From Leptospira ilyithenensis (lineage in GTDB: Bacteria; Spirochaetota; Leptospiria; Leptospirales; Leptospiraceae), in contig NZ_RQHV01000043.1 in NCBI RefSeq assembly GCF_004771005.1, forward strand, positions 186,001 to 250,000: 64,000 bases of DNA. The letters are read 5' to 3'. The position numbers were made by a program, and so were the translations under genes. Below are positions 54,005-63,194 of the stretch, in pieces. The notes under the pieces were generated by a model, which was given only the letters and a program-made list of their open reading frames with translations, was not told where the DNA came from and did no database searches. Numbering within the stretch: the stretch's first letter is position 1; each line of letters opens with the position of its first letter.

Positions 54005-54679
54005 TTAAGAAAGTGAAAGTTTGCGGGACGCTTTGAGGTAAGCTTGTTTTCGATTGTCTAAAATTTCGAGATCCACTGCATCAAATAATTTTTGCATCAC
54101 CATCATTCCGCGCATGAGAGTAGCCGTAGAAGAAAATTTGCCTCTTTGGATATCATCTTCCAAATTAAAATCTTTTACAGTGTTCAACACCTCAATTGTA
54201 AACAGTTTTGATTTATCTATTTGATAATTGATTTCAACGTTCAACCCATCTCCGTACTTCGCTGCATTTTCCACCGCTTCCACAGTCGCAATACAAAGAT
54301 CCATTCGTAAATCTTCTATTACCAGATTGTACTTCAGAAAATAGTCCAAGCGGGTGCGCACATACTGCATCGGATTGTATTCGAGGGCACCCAATATTAC
54401 ATATTTTTCCGAACTACCAACCTTGCGGGCCAGAGAAGACTTTTCCGATAAATTGTATTCTCTCGGATCAAACGGATTGGTAACTATGTCTTCGTTAGAC
54501 TGTAGATGGTTTAGAATATCCTGAACGGTTTCCAAATTTGTGTTGGGAAGGTCTTTGAATTTTCGAAAGACCTCCATTTGGATCCAAGAGAAAAAGTCTT
54601 TGGCATTTCCAGAAAGCCCCAAGGAAAAAAGGGTCTTAATTTCTTTCTCTAACTCTGATTGGGAAAGAAGGAAGGCCAT
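54005..54679 (-). CDS. GHKL-type ATPase, anti-sigma/RsbW-like
   Basis: A 224-residue protein with a helical N-terminal half (FSLGLSGNAKDFFSWIQME) and a C-terminal histidine-kinase-like ATPase fold. The N-box is DLCIATVEAVENAAKYGDGL, close to RsbW/SpoIIAB (EAVxNAxxHG); the later GMMVMQKLFDAVDLEI corresponds to the GxGLxxxxxLMD segment. No H-box or receiver. It may act as an anti-sigma or phospho-switch kinase. Followed by uvrB after 20 bp. Confidence 0.65.
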   Translation of the reverse strand: MAFLLSQSELEKEIKTLFSLGLSGNAKDFFSWIQMEVFRKFKDLPNTNLETVQDILNHLQSNEDIVTNPFDPREYNLSEKSSLARKVGSSEKYVILGALEYNPMQYVRTRLDYFLKYNLVIEDLRMDLCIATVEAVENAAKYGDGLNVEINYQIDKSKLFTIEVLNTVKDFNLEDDIQRGKFSSTATLMRGMMVMQKLFDAVDLEILDNRKQAYLKASRKLSLS

Positions 54680-54721
54680 AATATTCCCATTTCAGTGAGA
54701 AGGAACGACTTGTAAATTGTT

Positions 54722-55195
54722 TTATATCTTAGGGGGATTTCCTTGGTTTATCTGCCGGATTGCCTCATATAATATTATTGCGACTGCATTGGAAAGATTG
54801 ATCGAGCGAGATTTGGGAGACATGGGTATGGAAATGATCCGTTCGCTATCGTGAACTTTCTTGATAGAATCGGGCAAACCACTGGTTTCCCTTCCAAAAA
54901 CCAGTACATCCGTGGGTAAAAACTGTACATCCCAGTAAGTTTTCGTTCCAAATTTGGAAATTAAAAATATTCTTTGACCTTCAGCATCTTTCTTTGACCT
55001 AAACTCCTCCCAATCACCGTACTGGGAGAGATTTAGATCATTCCAATAATCTAATCCAGCACGCCTGACTGCTTTTTCGGAAAGATCGAAAGATGGTTTT
55101 CCAATGATGGAAAGAGGAACATCCGCATTCACGCAAAGCCGGGCGATATTCCCCGTGTTAGGGGGAATTTCCGGTTCAAATAACGCAATTTCCAC
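54722..55195 (-). CDS. trmL: tRNA (cytidine/uridine-2'-O-)-methyltransferase TrmL
   Basis: A 157-residue SPOUT methyltransferase that modifies the wobble base of tRNA-Leu. IALFEPEIPPNTGNIARLC at the start, DVLVFGRETSGLPDSI and ISIPMSPKSRSINLSNAVA are the three knot motifs of the TrmL/YibK type; the small size with no RNA-binding extension fits too. The start is 3 bp after the S1 gene stop. Confidence 0.92.
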   Translation of the reverse strand: MEIALFEPEIPPNTGNIARLCVNADVPLSIIGKPSFDLSEKAVRRAGLDYWNDLNLSQYGDWEEFRSKKDAEGQRIFLISKFGTKTYWDVQFLPTDVLVFGRETSGLPDSIKKVHDSERIISIPMSPKSRSINLSNAVAIILYEAIRQINQGNPPKI

Positions 55196-55198
55196 GAT

Positions 55199-56362
55199 TT
55201 ACTTTTTGTTTTTCTTTTCTAACGACTGTTTGAGCAAAAGCCCGAAACTGGATACGGAACCGGTATCGGTATCATTTTTCAGATACTGCTGGTATTCCAA
55301 TCTGTCTTTTGCGTCTGCCGCTTTTGTGATGGAGAGTGCGATTTGTTTTTTTTCAGGATTCACTTCCAAAACGAAGACTTCTACTTTTTGGCCGGTAGAA
55401 TAAACAGTGTTAACCGGAGTCCGTCCCGGTACACCTGTTTCTTTATTGGGGATAAGTCCTCCGAAAGATTCGTTCAATCTTACAAAGATTCCGAATGGTT
55501 TGATGGATTCGATTTCCCCCGTAACAATATCGGATTCTTTGAAAGGAACTTTTTGCGCCCAAGGATCTTGTAAAAAATCTTTGGCACTCAAGGAAAATTT
55601 TCCTTCTTCCCAATTCAAAGAAATGATCTTGGCACGAAGGGTTTCTCCGACTTGAAATTCTTTTTCCAAGTCTGCATTTTTTCGAAAACTGGCTTCGCTT
55701 GCAGGAACCAAAGCATCGAATCCGTCCATATCCACGATGAGTCCGAATTTATGAATGGATCTGATGCGGGTAGTAACAAACATTCCTTCTTTCAATTCGT
55801 CTCTGAGGATTCTTCGTTTGGCTTCTTTTTCTCTGTCCGAAATTTTCTTTTGAGAAACAACTACTTTGTTTTGTTTCGAATTGAATTCGCTGATGATGAA
55901 TTTGAATTTTTTCCCGTAAATTTCTTTGCCTTTGTTTTCTGCATCTAACTGGGAAAAGGGGACGAAAGCGGTAACTGAGCCTAGTTTGACTTCATAGCCC
56001 CCGTTCACTTCCGTAGAAATCTGACCGAGTATGGGGATTTCGGAGTTCAAAGCGATTTGGAGATTTTCTTCCGTGACGGAGTCCCCCACCAAACAAGATG
56101 TAAAGTGGTAATCTCCGGAATCTTCTTTTAAAAAATAAACGGTAAGAACCGCGCCGGGTACGGGAGGAGTTTCTTCCTTCCATTCTTCCGAAGAAATATT
56201 TCCTACAATATTGGAACCGTTTGTACGTATGAATACGTAATCGTTTTTGACAGAGATCACTTTTGCCGAATGGGAAGATCCTGGTTCAATGGACTTTCTC
56301 TTTTCGAAACTTTCTTCTAATAGGCGCTCAAATTCGCTGGACGGGCTAGTCTTCCCTTTCAT
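55199..56362 (-). CDS. S1 RNA-binding domain protein, ribosomal protein S1-like
   Basis: A 387-residue protein with four S1-type barrels: about 30-100 (VFIRTNGSNIVGNIS), 110-185 (EVNGGYEVKLGSVTAFVP), 195-275 (SIHKFGLIVDMDGFDALVP) and 285-365 (IKPFGIFVRLNESFGGLIP). It binds RNA and may support translation, although the chromosome may carry another, longer S1. The amidohydrolase-like gene stop overlaps its start by 4 bp. Confidence 0.83.
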   Translation of the reverse strand: MKGKTSPSSEFERLLEESFEKRKSIEPGSSHSAKVISVKNDYVFIRTNGSNIVGNISSEEWKEETPPVPGAVLTVYFLKEDSGDYHFTSCLVGDSVTEENLQIALNSEIPILGQISTEVNGGYEVKLGSVTAFVPFSQLDAENKGKEIYGKKFKFIISEFNSKQNKVVVSQKKISDREKEAKRRILRDELKEGMFVTTRIRSIHKFGLIVDMDGFDALVPASEASFRKNADLEKEFQVGETLRAKIISLNWEEGKFSLSAKDFLQDPWAQKVPFKESDIVTGEIESIKPFGIFVRLNESFGGLIPNKETGVPGRTPVNTVYSTGQKVEVFVLEVNPEKKQIALSITKAADAKDRLEYQQYLKNDTDTGSVSSFGLLLKQSLEKKNKK

Positions 56363-57792
56363 GGCTTTTTACCTACTTTTTCAGGTTTGGGGGTATAAAC
56401 CAATTTTCCACCGAGAACCATAGATTCAATAGCAAATATTCCCAAGGACTTCTTCAAAGGATTTTCCTTAAAAACGGAAAAATGAGCCGGTTTGCCGATG
56501 GAGATTTTCCCCTCGTGGTCGGCCCCGATAAACCTGCATGTTTTTTCAGTTAAGATTTGGACCAGTTCCTTTCTTTCGGCAGGCAAAGTTTCCGGATCCG
56601 TTTCCACCTTTCGTATTTCGGAAAATTCAGGACGGGCGAAAATCCGTTTCCACCAGGGAAGAGATTCCTCTTCCGTCCGACTTTCTTTTGATTTTGCCAA
56701 AGTTTTCCAAGAAGCCTCCCAAAGGGAAATTTCCTGAATCGCACCCACTCCCGGAAAGGATGCCCAATGCCCGGAACCACTGGCAAATAACAGTCGTTCC
56801 TTTCTATGTTCCTTTCTGAAAATCTCCCAAAGAGAATAGAATTCCGATTTTGCAAGATTTGCTTTTTCCAAATCTACTTCGTCGGGAAGACCATCCAAAA
56901 AATTGGGAAGAAATTTCTCTTTGAAATAAGGGAAATGTTCTCCTATCTGTTGCAATCTTAAGGTGAGAGATTTCGGGTCATTTCTTAAGGATAGAAAGTA
57001 AGTCACATTCAATAAAGGTGCCCATAAAAATTGACGGGTTTGCACTTGGGATAAATTCGCATTTGCCGGCATGGGATGAAATATTACCGGAAACCCTGTG
57101 TCCAAAGCATCTTTCCAAGCAAGTCTGTCTGCAAATGTATAAGCAAGAGGAGTGTATCCTTGTTTGTCCCATTTCGACTTCCACTGAAAGAGAGTGGTTT
57201 GCGGGAAAGACTGGCCTTCCGCTTTTTTTAAAAAAATAGGTTGGTGGCGGGAACGATCCCGTTTTCCTTCTCCCGCTTCCAAGGATTTTGAATCCAATCC
57301 CAAAGCAAAATACTGATCCTTAGAGGGAGAATTTTCCCTAAAATTAGCATCATAAACCCAAGGTTTTTGCGACTGAAGTATAAAAGGCCCGATGATTTTG
57401 GATTTGGAAATCTCATCCTTAACTTTTGTTAGATCTCCATCTCCCACGGATTCCACATGGCTGAACCCTGTAGCCAAAAATCCAAGTAAAAGCTGAGGCA
57501 AAATTTCCCGATTGGTCTCTCCGCCGAAAGAATTTGCTCCAATCGTAACACTTGCGTCACAGAAACCGGGTAGGATATAACGGATCGGTTCTTTAAAATT
57601 TGTAGTTTTCCGAGTGATGGAACGGACTTTTCCCCCTGTCACTTCCAGGTCACTGACCTCTCCAAATTGCTTTTTTTCCGACTCCCAAACCCTAACCCCC
57701 AGCATTTTCAGATTTTGGGACAAAAGAAGAGAGGGGGAAAAAGCCGATAAATAAATAAATAAGAGGAAACAAGGGAGCCTTCGGTTTTTCAT
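56359..57792 (-). CDS. Secreted amidohydrolase-like protein with altered metal site
   Basis: About 477 residues from ATG 57792 (signal peptide LPCFLLFIYLSAFSPSLLLSQ). It keeps the overall amidohydrolase outline: an N-terminal beta sandwich, YILPGFCDASVTIGANSFGG, a TIM-barrel-like core and the closing KISIGKPAHFSVFKENP. In active members the first motif is PGxIDxHxH; here no HxH is present, and the later His/Asp positions are not evident. Therefore it may be inactive or act in another way. Long frames 5' of this start have no signal. Confidence 0.62.
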   Translation of the reverse strand: MKNRRLPCFLLFIYLSAFSPSLLLSQNLKMLGVRVWESEKKQFGEVSDLEVTGGKVRSITRKTTNFKEPIRYILPGFCDASVTIGANSFGGETNREILPQLLLGFLATGFSHVESVGDGDLTKVKDEISKSKIIGPFILQSQKPWVYDANFRENSPSKDQYFALGLDSKSLEAGEGKRDRSRHQPIFLKKAEGQSFPQTTLFQWKSKWDKQGYTPLAYTFADRLAWKDALDTGFPVIFHPMPANANLSQVQTRQFLWAPLLNVTYFLSLRNDPKSLTLRLQQIGEHFPYFKEKFLPNFLDGLPDEVDLEKANLAKSEFYSLWEIFRKEHRKERLLFASGSGHWASFPGVGAIQEISLWEASWKTLAKSKESRTEEESLPWWKRIFARPEFSEIRKVETDPETLPAERKELVQILTEKTCRFIGADHEGKISIGKPAHFSVFKENPLKKSLGIFAIESMVLGGKLVYTPKPEKVGKKP

Positions 57793-57847
57793 ACTTGCGG
57801 TCTTAGTACCTTGACAACAAGGCTTAGAATGAAAATGATTTCTTTGT

Positions 57848-58534
57848 ATGGGTAAGGAAACAAGCGAGATTTCTGACCACATCAAATTGCACGTGGAAAA
57901 TGGAAAAATCCTATCCCTAAAGACGCATAGGGTCTCGAAATCCGTCGAGGAACATATCAAAGAGGCCGTAGAAAGGATACTGGATCGCCTTACACACTCT
58001 ACTCTCATCCCTACTCTCTACACAATTATCAAAGAACTCGCCATCAATGCCTGCAAAGCGAACCAAAAAAGAGTCTTTTTCGAGGAGAGAGGCTACAGCA
58101 TGTCCGATCCAGCCGAATACGCGAAAGGAGTTCGGGAATATAAGGAGATGTTTTCCGAAGAAATGTCCAATGAATTCGGAGCAAAAGCAAAAAAGAAAGG
58201 ATACTACTGCCTTATCAATTTCAATTATACGGATGGTGGGATCAGCATAGAGGTGATCAACAACGCTCCTATCGCCAAACAGGAAGAAAAAGCCATCCGG
58301 GAAAGACTGGAAAAAGGGATGGCCTACGACGACATTGCACAATTCTATATGGACAACGCCGACAATACCGAAGGCGCAGGTCTCGGCCTTGCACTCATCT
58401 TAATCATGTTAAAAGGCGAAGGGATCGATCCCAATTTTTTCCGAATCATCATCGGAGAAGATTCCACAACTGCAAGATTGGAAATCCCTCTTTCCAAAAA
58501 CTATACACCTATCCGTCAAACAAAACCCGCTTAA
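57848..58534 (+). CDS. Stand-alone GHKL (histidine-kinase-type) ATPase
   Basis: A 228-residue protein. A helical front (SVEEHIKEAVERILDRL) precedes an ATPase with N-box YTIIKELAINACKANQKR and a G-loop ADNTEGAGLGLALILIMLKG. The middle (AEYAKGVREYKEMFSEEMS) forms an extended insertion. No phospho-acceptor H-box is found, so it probably binds ATP to control partner proteins rather than to autophosphorylate. Start region is divergent from the amidohydrolase-like gene. Confidence 0.65.
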   Translation: MGKETSEISDHIKLHVENGKILSLKTHRVSKSVEEHIKEAVERILDRLTHSTLIPTLYTIIKELAINACKANQKRVFFEERGYSMSDPAEYAKGVREYKEMFSEEMSNEFGAKAKKKGYYCLINFNYTDGGISIEVINNAPIAKQEEKAIRERLEKGMAYDDIAQFYMDNADNTEGAGLGLALILIMLKGEGIDPNFFRIIIGEDSTTARLEIPLSKNYTPIRQTKPA

Positions 58535-58538
58535 CTTC

Positions 58539-59402
58539 ATGTCGCTTCCTCTTTCCGCTACCATAATCACATTCAACGAAGAAGACAATATCGTGCGAAC
58601 CTTGGAAGCACTTGGTTTTATCGAAGATATCGTAATCGTAGATTCCGGCTCCAAAGACAATACTTTGGAACTGATCAGAAAGAACTGTCCGAACGCAAGA
58701 TTGTTTGAAAGAGAATTCGATACGTATTCCGATCAAAAGAATTTTGCACTCAGCAAAACCAAAGAAGACTGGGTTTTGGCTTTGGATGCGGACGAAGTTG
58801 TTTCTCCGAAACTGAAAGAAGAAATCATTTCACTTTTTGGAAATGATATTTCCCGGTCGGACGGATATCTGATCCCCCGCCTAACCTGGTATTTGGGGAA
58901 ATGGATCCGTTTCGGAGGATTCTTCCCGAACTACCAATTGAGATTATTCAGAAAAGACAAAGGCAAATTCGGAGGAGGACTGGTTCATGAAAGAGTCAAA
59001 CTTCCTTCCAAGCCTCTTCCTTTGAAACATCCTCTATTTCATTATTCGTATAAAAATATCTCCGACCATTTAGGCTTTATAGACAGATACTCCAGTCTTT
59101 TTGCGGAAGAGGAACACAGAAAAGGCAAAAAAAGTTCGGTGACTTGGGCGGTATTGAAAGGCTCATTCAAAGCCTTTTATATGTATTTCATTCGGATGGG
59201 AATCTTCGACGGGAAAGCGGGCTTTGTTTTGGCAGTGCTCGGGTTTTATTATAATTTTCTAAAATACTTAAAGCTTTATGAAAAGAACAACAATCTATCA
59301 GTCTCTTCTTTCTTTATTATGGTTGATTCGGTTCATGATATAAAGAGCAATGAATCCGCCGAGAAAGATAGCGACCAGATTCACATTGGAAAGCTGAGTT
59401 GA
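58539..59402 (+). CDS. Family 2 glycosyltransferase, LPS core-type
   Basis: A 287-residue GT-A transferase. SATIITFNEEDNIVRTLEAL binds the nucleotide sugar, VIVDSGSKDNTLE and ALDADEVVSPKL give the DxD-type metal site, and FPNYQLRLFRKDKGKFGGGL fits WaaE/KdtX-like LPS enzymes. A C-terminal hydrophobic segment is present (MYFIRMGIFDGKAGFVLAVL). The last 35 residues (VSSFFIMVDSVHDIK and on) are antisense to a convergent membrane gene and probably not part of the fold. Confidence 0.85.
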   Translation: MSLPLSATIITFNEEDNIVRTLEALGFIEDIVIVDSGSKDNTLELIRKNCPNARLFEREFDTYSDQKNFALSKTKEDWVLALDADEVVSPKLKEEIISLFGNDISRSDGYLIPRLTWYLGKWIRFGGFFPNYQLRLFRKDKGKFGGGLVHERVKLPSKPLPLKHPLFHYSYKNISDHLGFIDRYSSLFAEEEHRKGKKSSVTWAVLKGSFKAFYMYFIRMGIFDGKAGFVLAVLGFYYNFLKYLKLYEKNNNLSVSSFFIMVDSVHDIKSNESAEKDSDQIHIGKLS

Positions 59403-59642
59403 TCCGATTTTAGGAGACATGAGCCACATGATGATGTCTCTAATGTATGTTTGTAAGGTGGCGAATACGATCAAAGCGCCGATGCCTGCTACGAAAGTAG
59501 ATCCCCAAAATTTACCCAGCAGATCTTTTCTTTTATAGTAATAAAAGTAATAGGCACAGGCAGCGGAGGCGAGAAAAAAGAAGAGTATATCTACCAGAAT
59601 CGTCCAAGGTTCAGAGGGAACTGCTAATGGGATTTGAATCAT
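59298..59642 (-). CDS. Small membrane protein, three spans
   Basis: A 114-residue protein with hydrophobic segments ILVDILFFFLASAACAYYF, GSTFVAGIGALIVFATL and LVAIFLGGFIALYIM. Not recognised by family. It overlaps the glycosyltransferase gene tail to tail by 105 bp; its good membrane pattern argues that this frame is real. Confidence 0.65.
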   Translation of the reverse strand: MIQIPLAVPSEPWTILVDILFFFLASAACAYYFYYYKRKDLLGKFWGSTFVAGIGALIVFATLQTYIRDIIMWLMSPKIGSTQLSNVNLVAIFLGGFIALYIMNRINHNKERRD

Positions 59643-59728
59643 AAATCTTTTGCCTTCAGTACTAAATTTTCGGTATCAAAGCGCAAGTCCATAAGATAAA
59701 ACTATAGAAATCCAAAAAGGAGAGATCT

Positions 59729-60643
59729 TTGTATTCAAGACAAACAAAATTATTTGGTATCCTGGGATTCCCCTTGGGTCATACCTTGAGCCCCTGGATT
59801 CACAATCATTTATTTTCGCTTTCCGGATTTGACGGAGTTTATCTCGTTTTTGAAGATCAATTTTGGGATGAGAAAGGGGTATCTTCTCTCTTGGATTTAA
59901 AAGTCGAGGGAGTATCAGTAACCATTCCTTTCAAAGAATGGGCATTTTCAGTCGCAGATACTGCGTGTGAGGCATCCGCCCAAATGAAAGCTTCCAATAC
60001 ACTTTGTTTTGCTGACGGCAAAATCTCCGCACACAATACCGACGGAGAAGGCGCCATTCGATCCATATTGAAAGAAAATAAAAAACTATTAAGCCCGGAA
60101 GATTCTTCTTCCATACTGGTGATAGGAAGCGGAGGAAGTGCAAAAGGAATTCTATTTTCATTGGTGAGAAAGCTCAAGGAAAATGCCGCAAATCATCTAA
60201 CGTCCATTCATTCCTCTTTGCCAAAAGGAAAAATCCGTATCCTGGCAAGAAATAAATCCGCAGTCATGGAAATCATTCGATCTTTGAATGCGGAGGAATT
60301 GATTTCATCTATCTCAAAGGAAGAAGCCATGGAAGAAAGAAAAAATATTTCTCTTACCATCCACACTACTCCCGTCGGAATGAAAGGGGTGGGAGGAGAA
60401 CCGATCTTAAACCGGGATTTTTTTCATAAACATTCGACTCTATTCGATATTGTTTACAACCCTCTGGAAACGGATTTGGTTAAAGAAGCAAAAACCAAAA
60501 AAGCAAAAATCATCCCCGGTTATTCCATGTTATTGTATCAAGGGATCCGGCAATTCGAACTTTTCACCAAAATGGAAGTCGAAAAAAAATGGATTGGGAA
60601 AATCGAATCAATTCTCCTGAAAGAATTGAAAAAAAGAAAATGA
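59729..60643 (+). CDS. aroE: Shikimate dehydrogenase AroE
   Basis: A 304-residue NADP-dependent reductase of the shikimate pathway. N-terminal LFGILGFPLGHTLSPWIHN binds shikimate; VSVTIPFKEWAF has the catalytic Lys; ASNTLCFADGKISAHNTDGE and VIGSGGSAKGILFSLV (NADP loop) follow. The start is TTG with AAGGAGAG about 6 bp upstream. The stop overlaps the folC ATG by ATGA. Confidence 0.9.
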   Translation: MYSRQTKLFGILGFPLGHTLSPWIHNHLFSLSGFDGVYLVFEDQFWDEKGVSSLLDLKVEGVSVTIPFKEWAFSVADTACEASAQMKASNTLCFADGKISAHNTDGEGAIRSILKENKKLLSPEDSSSILVIGSGGSAKGILFSLVRKLKENAANHLTSIHSSLPKGKIRILARNKSAVMEIIRSLNAEELISSISKEEAMEERKNISLTIHTTPVGMKGVGGEPILNRDFFHKHSTLFDIVYNPLETDLVKEAKTKKAKIIPGYSMLLYQGIRQFELFTKMEVEKKWIGKIESILLKELKKRK

Positions 60644-61872
60644 AATCATTCTTATCTTTTTTATCCCAGTTGGAAAACCCGGAAAAAACAAGAAACTTCA
60701 ATATATTCAAAAATTATAATTTAGATGAATTCACATCTATACTGGAAACGATTCGGAATCGAAACACTCCGACTGGGCTTGATTATAAGCCTTTCCGAAT
60801 CTCCGTTGTAGGCACCAATGGGAAAGGTTCCACCTCACATTTCTTAAGTGAGATTTTAAAACTGGCAAACCCGACAAACAAAATCGGACTTTATACTTCC
60901 CCTCATTTGATTTCTCCTTTGGAAAGAATCAGCTTTCAATCGGAAGCGATCCGGGAAGAGGAAACCAATCAGTTGTTTGAGTCCTTGGATTCTATGACAG
61001 GATTATTATCCAAGCTCAGTTATTTCGAATGTCTGACTTTGTTTGCATTTTTATATTTCGAAAAACAAAATTGCAATTTCGAAATCTGGGAAGCCGGACT
61101 CGGTGGAAGACTGGACGCTACAAAACTTGCAAACCCGGATGCGATTGTTCTTACAAAAATCGGCTTGGACCATTGCGAGATTTTAGGGAATGATTTGGAA
61201 ACAATCGCAAAAGAAAAAATAGGAATCAAAGGAGAGAGATCCAAAACCTTATTTAGCTTTCGCCAAAGTCCGGAATTGGAAACATTCATTCGAAACGAAT
61301 CCGAAAGACTCGGTTTAAAAGTTTATTTCCAAACGGAAGAATTTCCCAATGATTATCTGAAGTCTAACTTCCATTTTGCGAAGTTCGTATTGGAGACTTT
61401 AAATCAAATCGAAAAGGACAAAGTCCGTTGGGAAAACAAAAATTTCCTTTTGCCCAAGGGAAGAATGGAAACACTTCACACTTCCCCAACAATCGTTTTT
61501 GACCCGGCACACAACCCGGACGCCATCCGAAAAACCCTGGAATGTTTTTTGGATTCCCTTCCTCCGAACACTCCTTTTGATTTTTTGGTAGGTTCTCTTC
61601 CCGACAAAGATGCGGAAGGGATCTGGAAGGTGATTCAAAAATTCCAAGTGGATTCCGTTTATCTTTGGGAAGGAACCGGTTTCCAAAATTGGGAGTTTTT
61701 AAAGGGAAAAAATACCGACTCCTCCTTAAAAAAAGAGAACCATTTTCAAATTACTGGTGAAACCAACTTAATCGACCTCCTTTCGGAGAGGGAGAAACCA
61801 CTTCTTGTTTCAGGAAGCTTTCGACTTTACGGGTTCTTACAAGCCGCAATCCACAAAAGATTTGCTCTTTAA
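60640..61872 (+). CDS. folC: Folylpolyglutamate/dihydrofolate synthase FolC
   Basis: A 410-residue Mur-ligase-family enzyme adding glutamate to folates and making dihydrofolate. Motifs VVGTNGKGSTSHFLSEIL (P-loop), AGLGGRLDATKLANPDAIV and TIVFDPAHNPDAIR are diagnostic. ATG 60640 is used because it couples to the aroE stop; the upstream frame lies within aroE. Confidence 0.92.
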   Translation: MKSFLSFLSQLENPEKTRNFNIFKNYNLDEFTSILETIRNRNTPTGLDYKPFRISVVGTNGKGSTSHFLSEILKLANPTNKIGLYTSPHLISPLERISFQSEAIREEETNQLFESLDSMTGLLSKLSYFECLTLFAFLYFEKQNCNFEIWEAGLGGRLDATKLANPDAIVLTKIGLDHCEILGNDLETIAKEKIGIKGERSKTLFSFRQSPELETFIRNESERLGLKVYFQTEEFPNDYLKSNFHFAKFVLETLNQIEKDKVRWENKNFLLPKGRMETLHTSPTIVFDPAHNPDAIRKTLECFLDSLPPNTPFDFLVGSLPDKDAEGIWKVIQKFQVDSVYLWEGTGFQNWEFLKGKNTDSSLKKENHFQITGETNLIDLLSEREKPLLVSGSFRLYGFLQAAIHKRFAL

Positions 61873-61934
61873 ATTTCAGCTTTACAATTCCCATCGGATC
61901 CAAAATCTTCTTTTAGGAAACAACGTTCAGGATC

Positions 61935-62555
61935 ATGCAGACCCCGAAAGAACACACAAGACGAGAGATCTTGCAAGCCGCAAGAGAAGAATTCATCCAA
62001 TTGGGCTTTGAAAAAGCGTCTATGAGGACGATTGCCAAAAAGGCAAAAGTCTCAACGAGCAATATATACAATTATTTCGAAAACAAAGAACACCTTCTTG
62101 TTGAGATACTTGGTCCCATTCTTTCGGGTATGGAAAAAGCATTTCAGTTCATTTCCCAGCCAAACTACTTTGAAAAAAGATTCAATGACTCTTATGAAAA
62201 TTGGAAAGAACGATTCAATATTGCACTGGATTATGTAGATGCCAATAGGGATGACTTCGTCTTACTTCTGCTAAAGTCCCAAGGATCCACATTGGAAGAC
62301 TTTCCGGAAAAAGCTCTCACCCGATTTACAAAAATCAGTTTTGATCAATACCAGGAATTCAAAGCGGCGAACGCAAATTTTCGCGGAGAAATTAACGAAT
62401 TTGTAGTTCGAAATATACTATCCTTCTTTTTGAATATATTCGTACAAATGATCCGCCAAAATATCACCAAGGCGGAAATGCTCAAATACGAAGATAGTTT
62501 CCTGAAATTTTTGCACTACGGATACAAAGGTTCGATTGCCTCCGATCTGAATTGA
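61935..62555 (+). CDS. TetR-family transcriptional regulator
   Basis: A 206-residue repressor. The HTH is in the N-terminal RREILQAAREEFIQLGFEKA then KKAKVSTSNIYNYFENKEHL, a very typical TetR signature. The C-terminal ligand domain is helical and unclassified. It lies between folC and trpF; no divergent target gene is next to it. Ribosome binding site is weak. Confidence 0.88.
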   Translation: MQTPKEHTRREILQAAREEFIQLGFEKASMRTIAKKAKVSTSNIYNYFENKEHLLVEILGPILSGMEKAFQFISQPNYFEKRFNDSYENWKERFNIALDYVDANRDDFVLLLLKSQGSTLEDFPEKALTRFTKISFDQYQEFKAANANFRGEINEFVVRNILSFFLNIFVQMIRQNITKAEMLKYEDSFLKFLHYGYKGSIASDLN

Positions 62556-62570
62556 TACAATCTGGCTCCT

Positions 62571-63194
62571 ATGGGAGCCAAAATTAAAATCTGCGGGATC
62601 AGAACTCCTGAAATCATACAAGTTTGTGCGGATTTGAAAGTAGATCTGATCGGTCTGAATTTTTCTCCGAACTCTCCCAGAAATATCAAAGAAAATGAAA
62701 TCCCAAATCTGATTCGAACGAGACATACCGAAGGTTTTCCCAAAATCGTTTTTCTGTTCTACAATAACGAAATCGCAGAGATCCGATCCGTTATCGAAAA
62801 ATACGAGCCTGATTACGTACAATTCATTCAAGGCGATAACAAACTAACGACTGATATATGGAACCATTATCTGAACAATAAAAAATTACTTCCTTCATTT
62901 AGAATCAGTGAAGAGGTAAAAGACGAATCCATTCTTTGCCCCGAGTTGCCCTTTGTGATTTTGGACAGTTACAAAAAAGGATTGGGAGGGGGAACAGGCG
63001 AAAGTTTTCCTTGGGAGTATGTAAAAAATGTAAAACGTCCCTACTTACTTGCCGGAGGGATCACTCCTGAAAATGTTCGGGAAGCATTGGATTATCTGAA
63101 TCCTTTCGGAATCGATGTGGCAAGCGGCGTGGAGACAGACGGAAAAAAAGATCCGGAAAAAATCAGACAATTGGTGAAAAATGTCAGAGGATGA
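62571..63194 (+). CDS. trpF: Phosphoribosylanthranilate isomerase TrpF
   Basis: A 207-residue TIM barrel of tryptophan synthesis, catalysing an Amadori rearrangement. KIKICGIRTPEIIQVC has the catalytic Cys, LIGLNFSPNSPRNI binds phosphate, VILDSYKKGLGGGTGESF with Asp is the second catalytic site and LLAGGITPENV/GIDVASGVETDGKKD close the barrel. Complete and in the usual length. Confidence 0.93.
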   Translation: MGAKIKICGIRTPEIIQVCADLKVDLIGLNFSPNSPRNIKENEIPNLIRTRHTEGFPKIVFLFYNNEIAEIRSVIEKYEPDYVQFIQGDNKLTTDIWNHYLNNKKLLPSFRISEEVKDESILCPELPFVILDSYKKGLGGGTGESFPWEYVKNVKRPYLLAGGITPENVREALDYLNPFGIDVASGVETDGKKDPEKIRQLVKNVRG

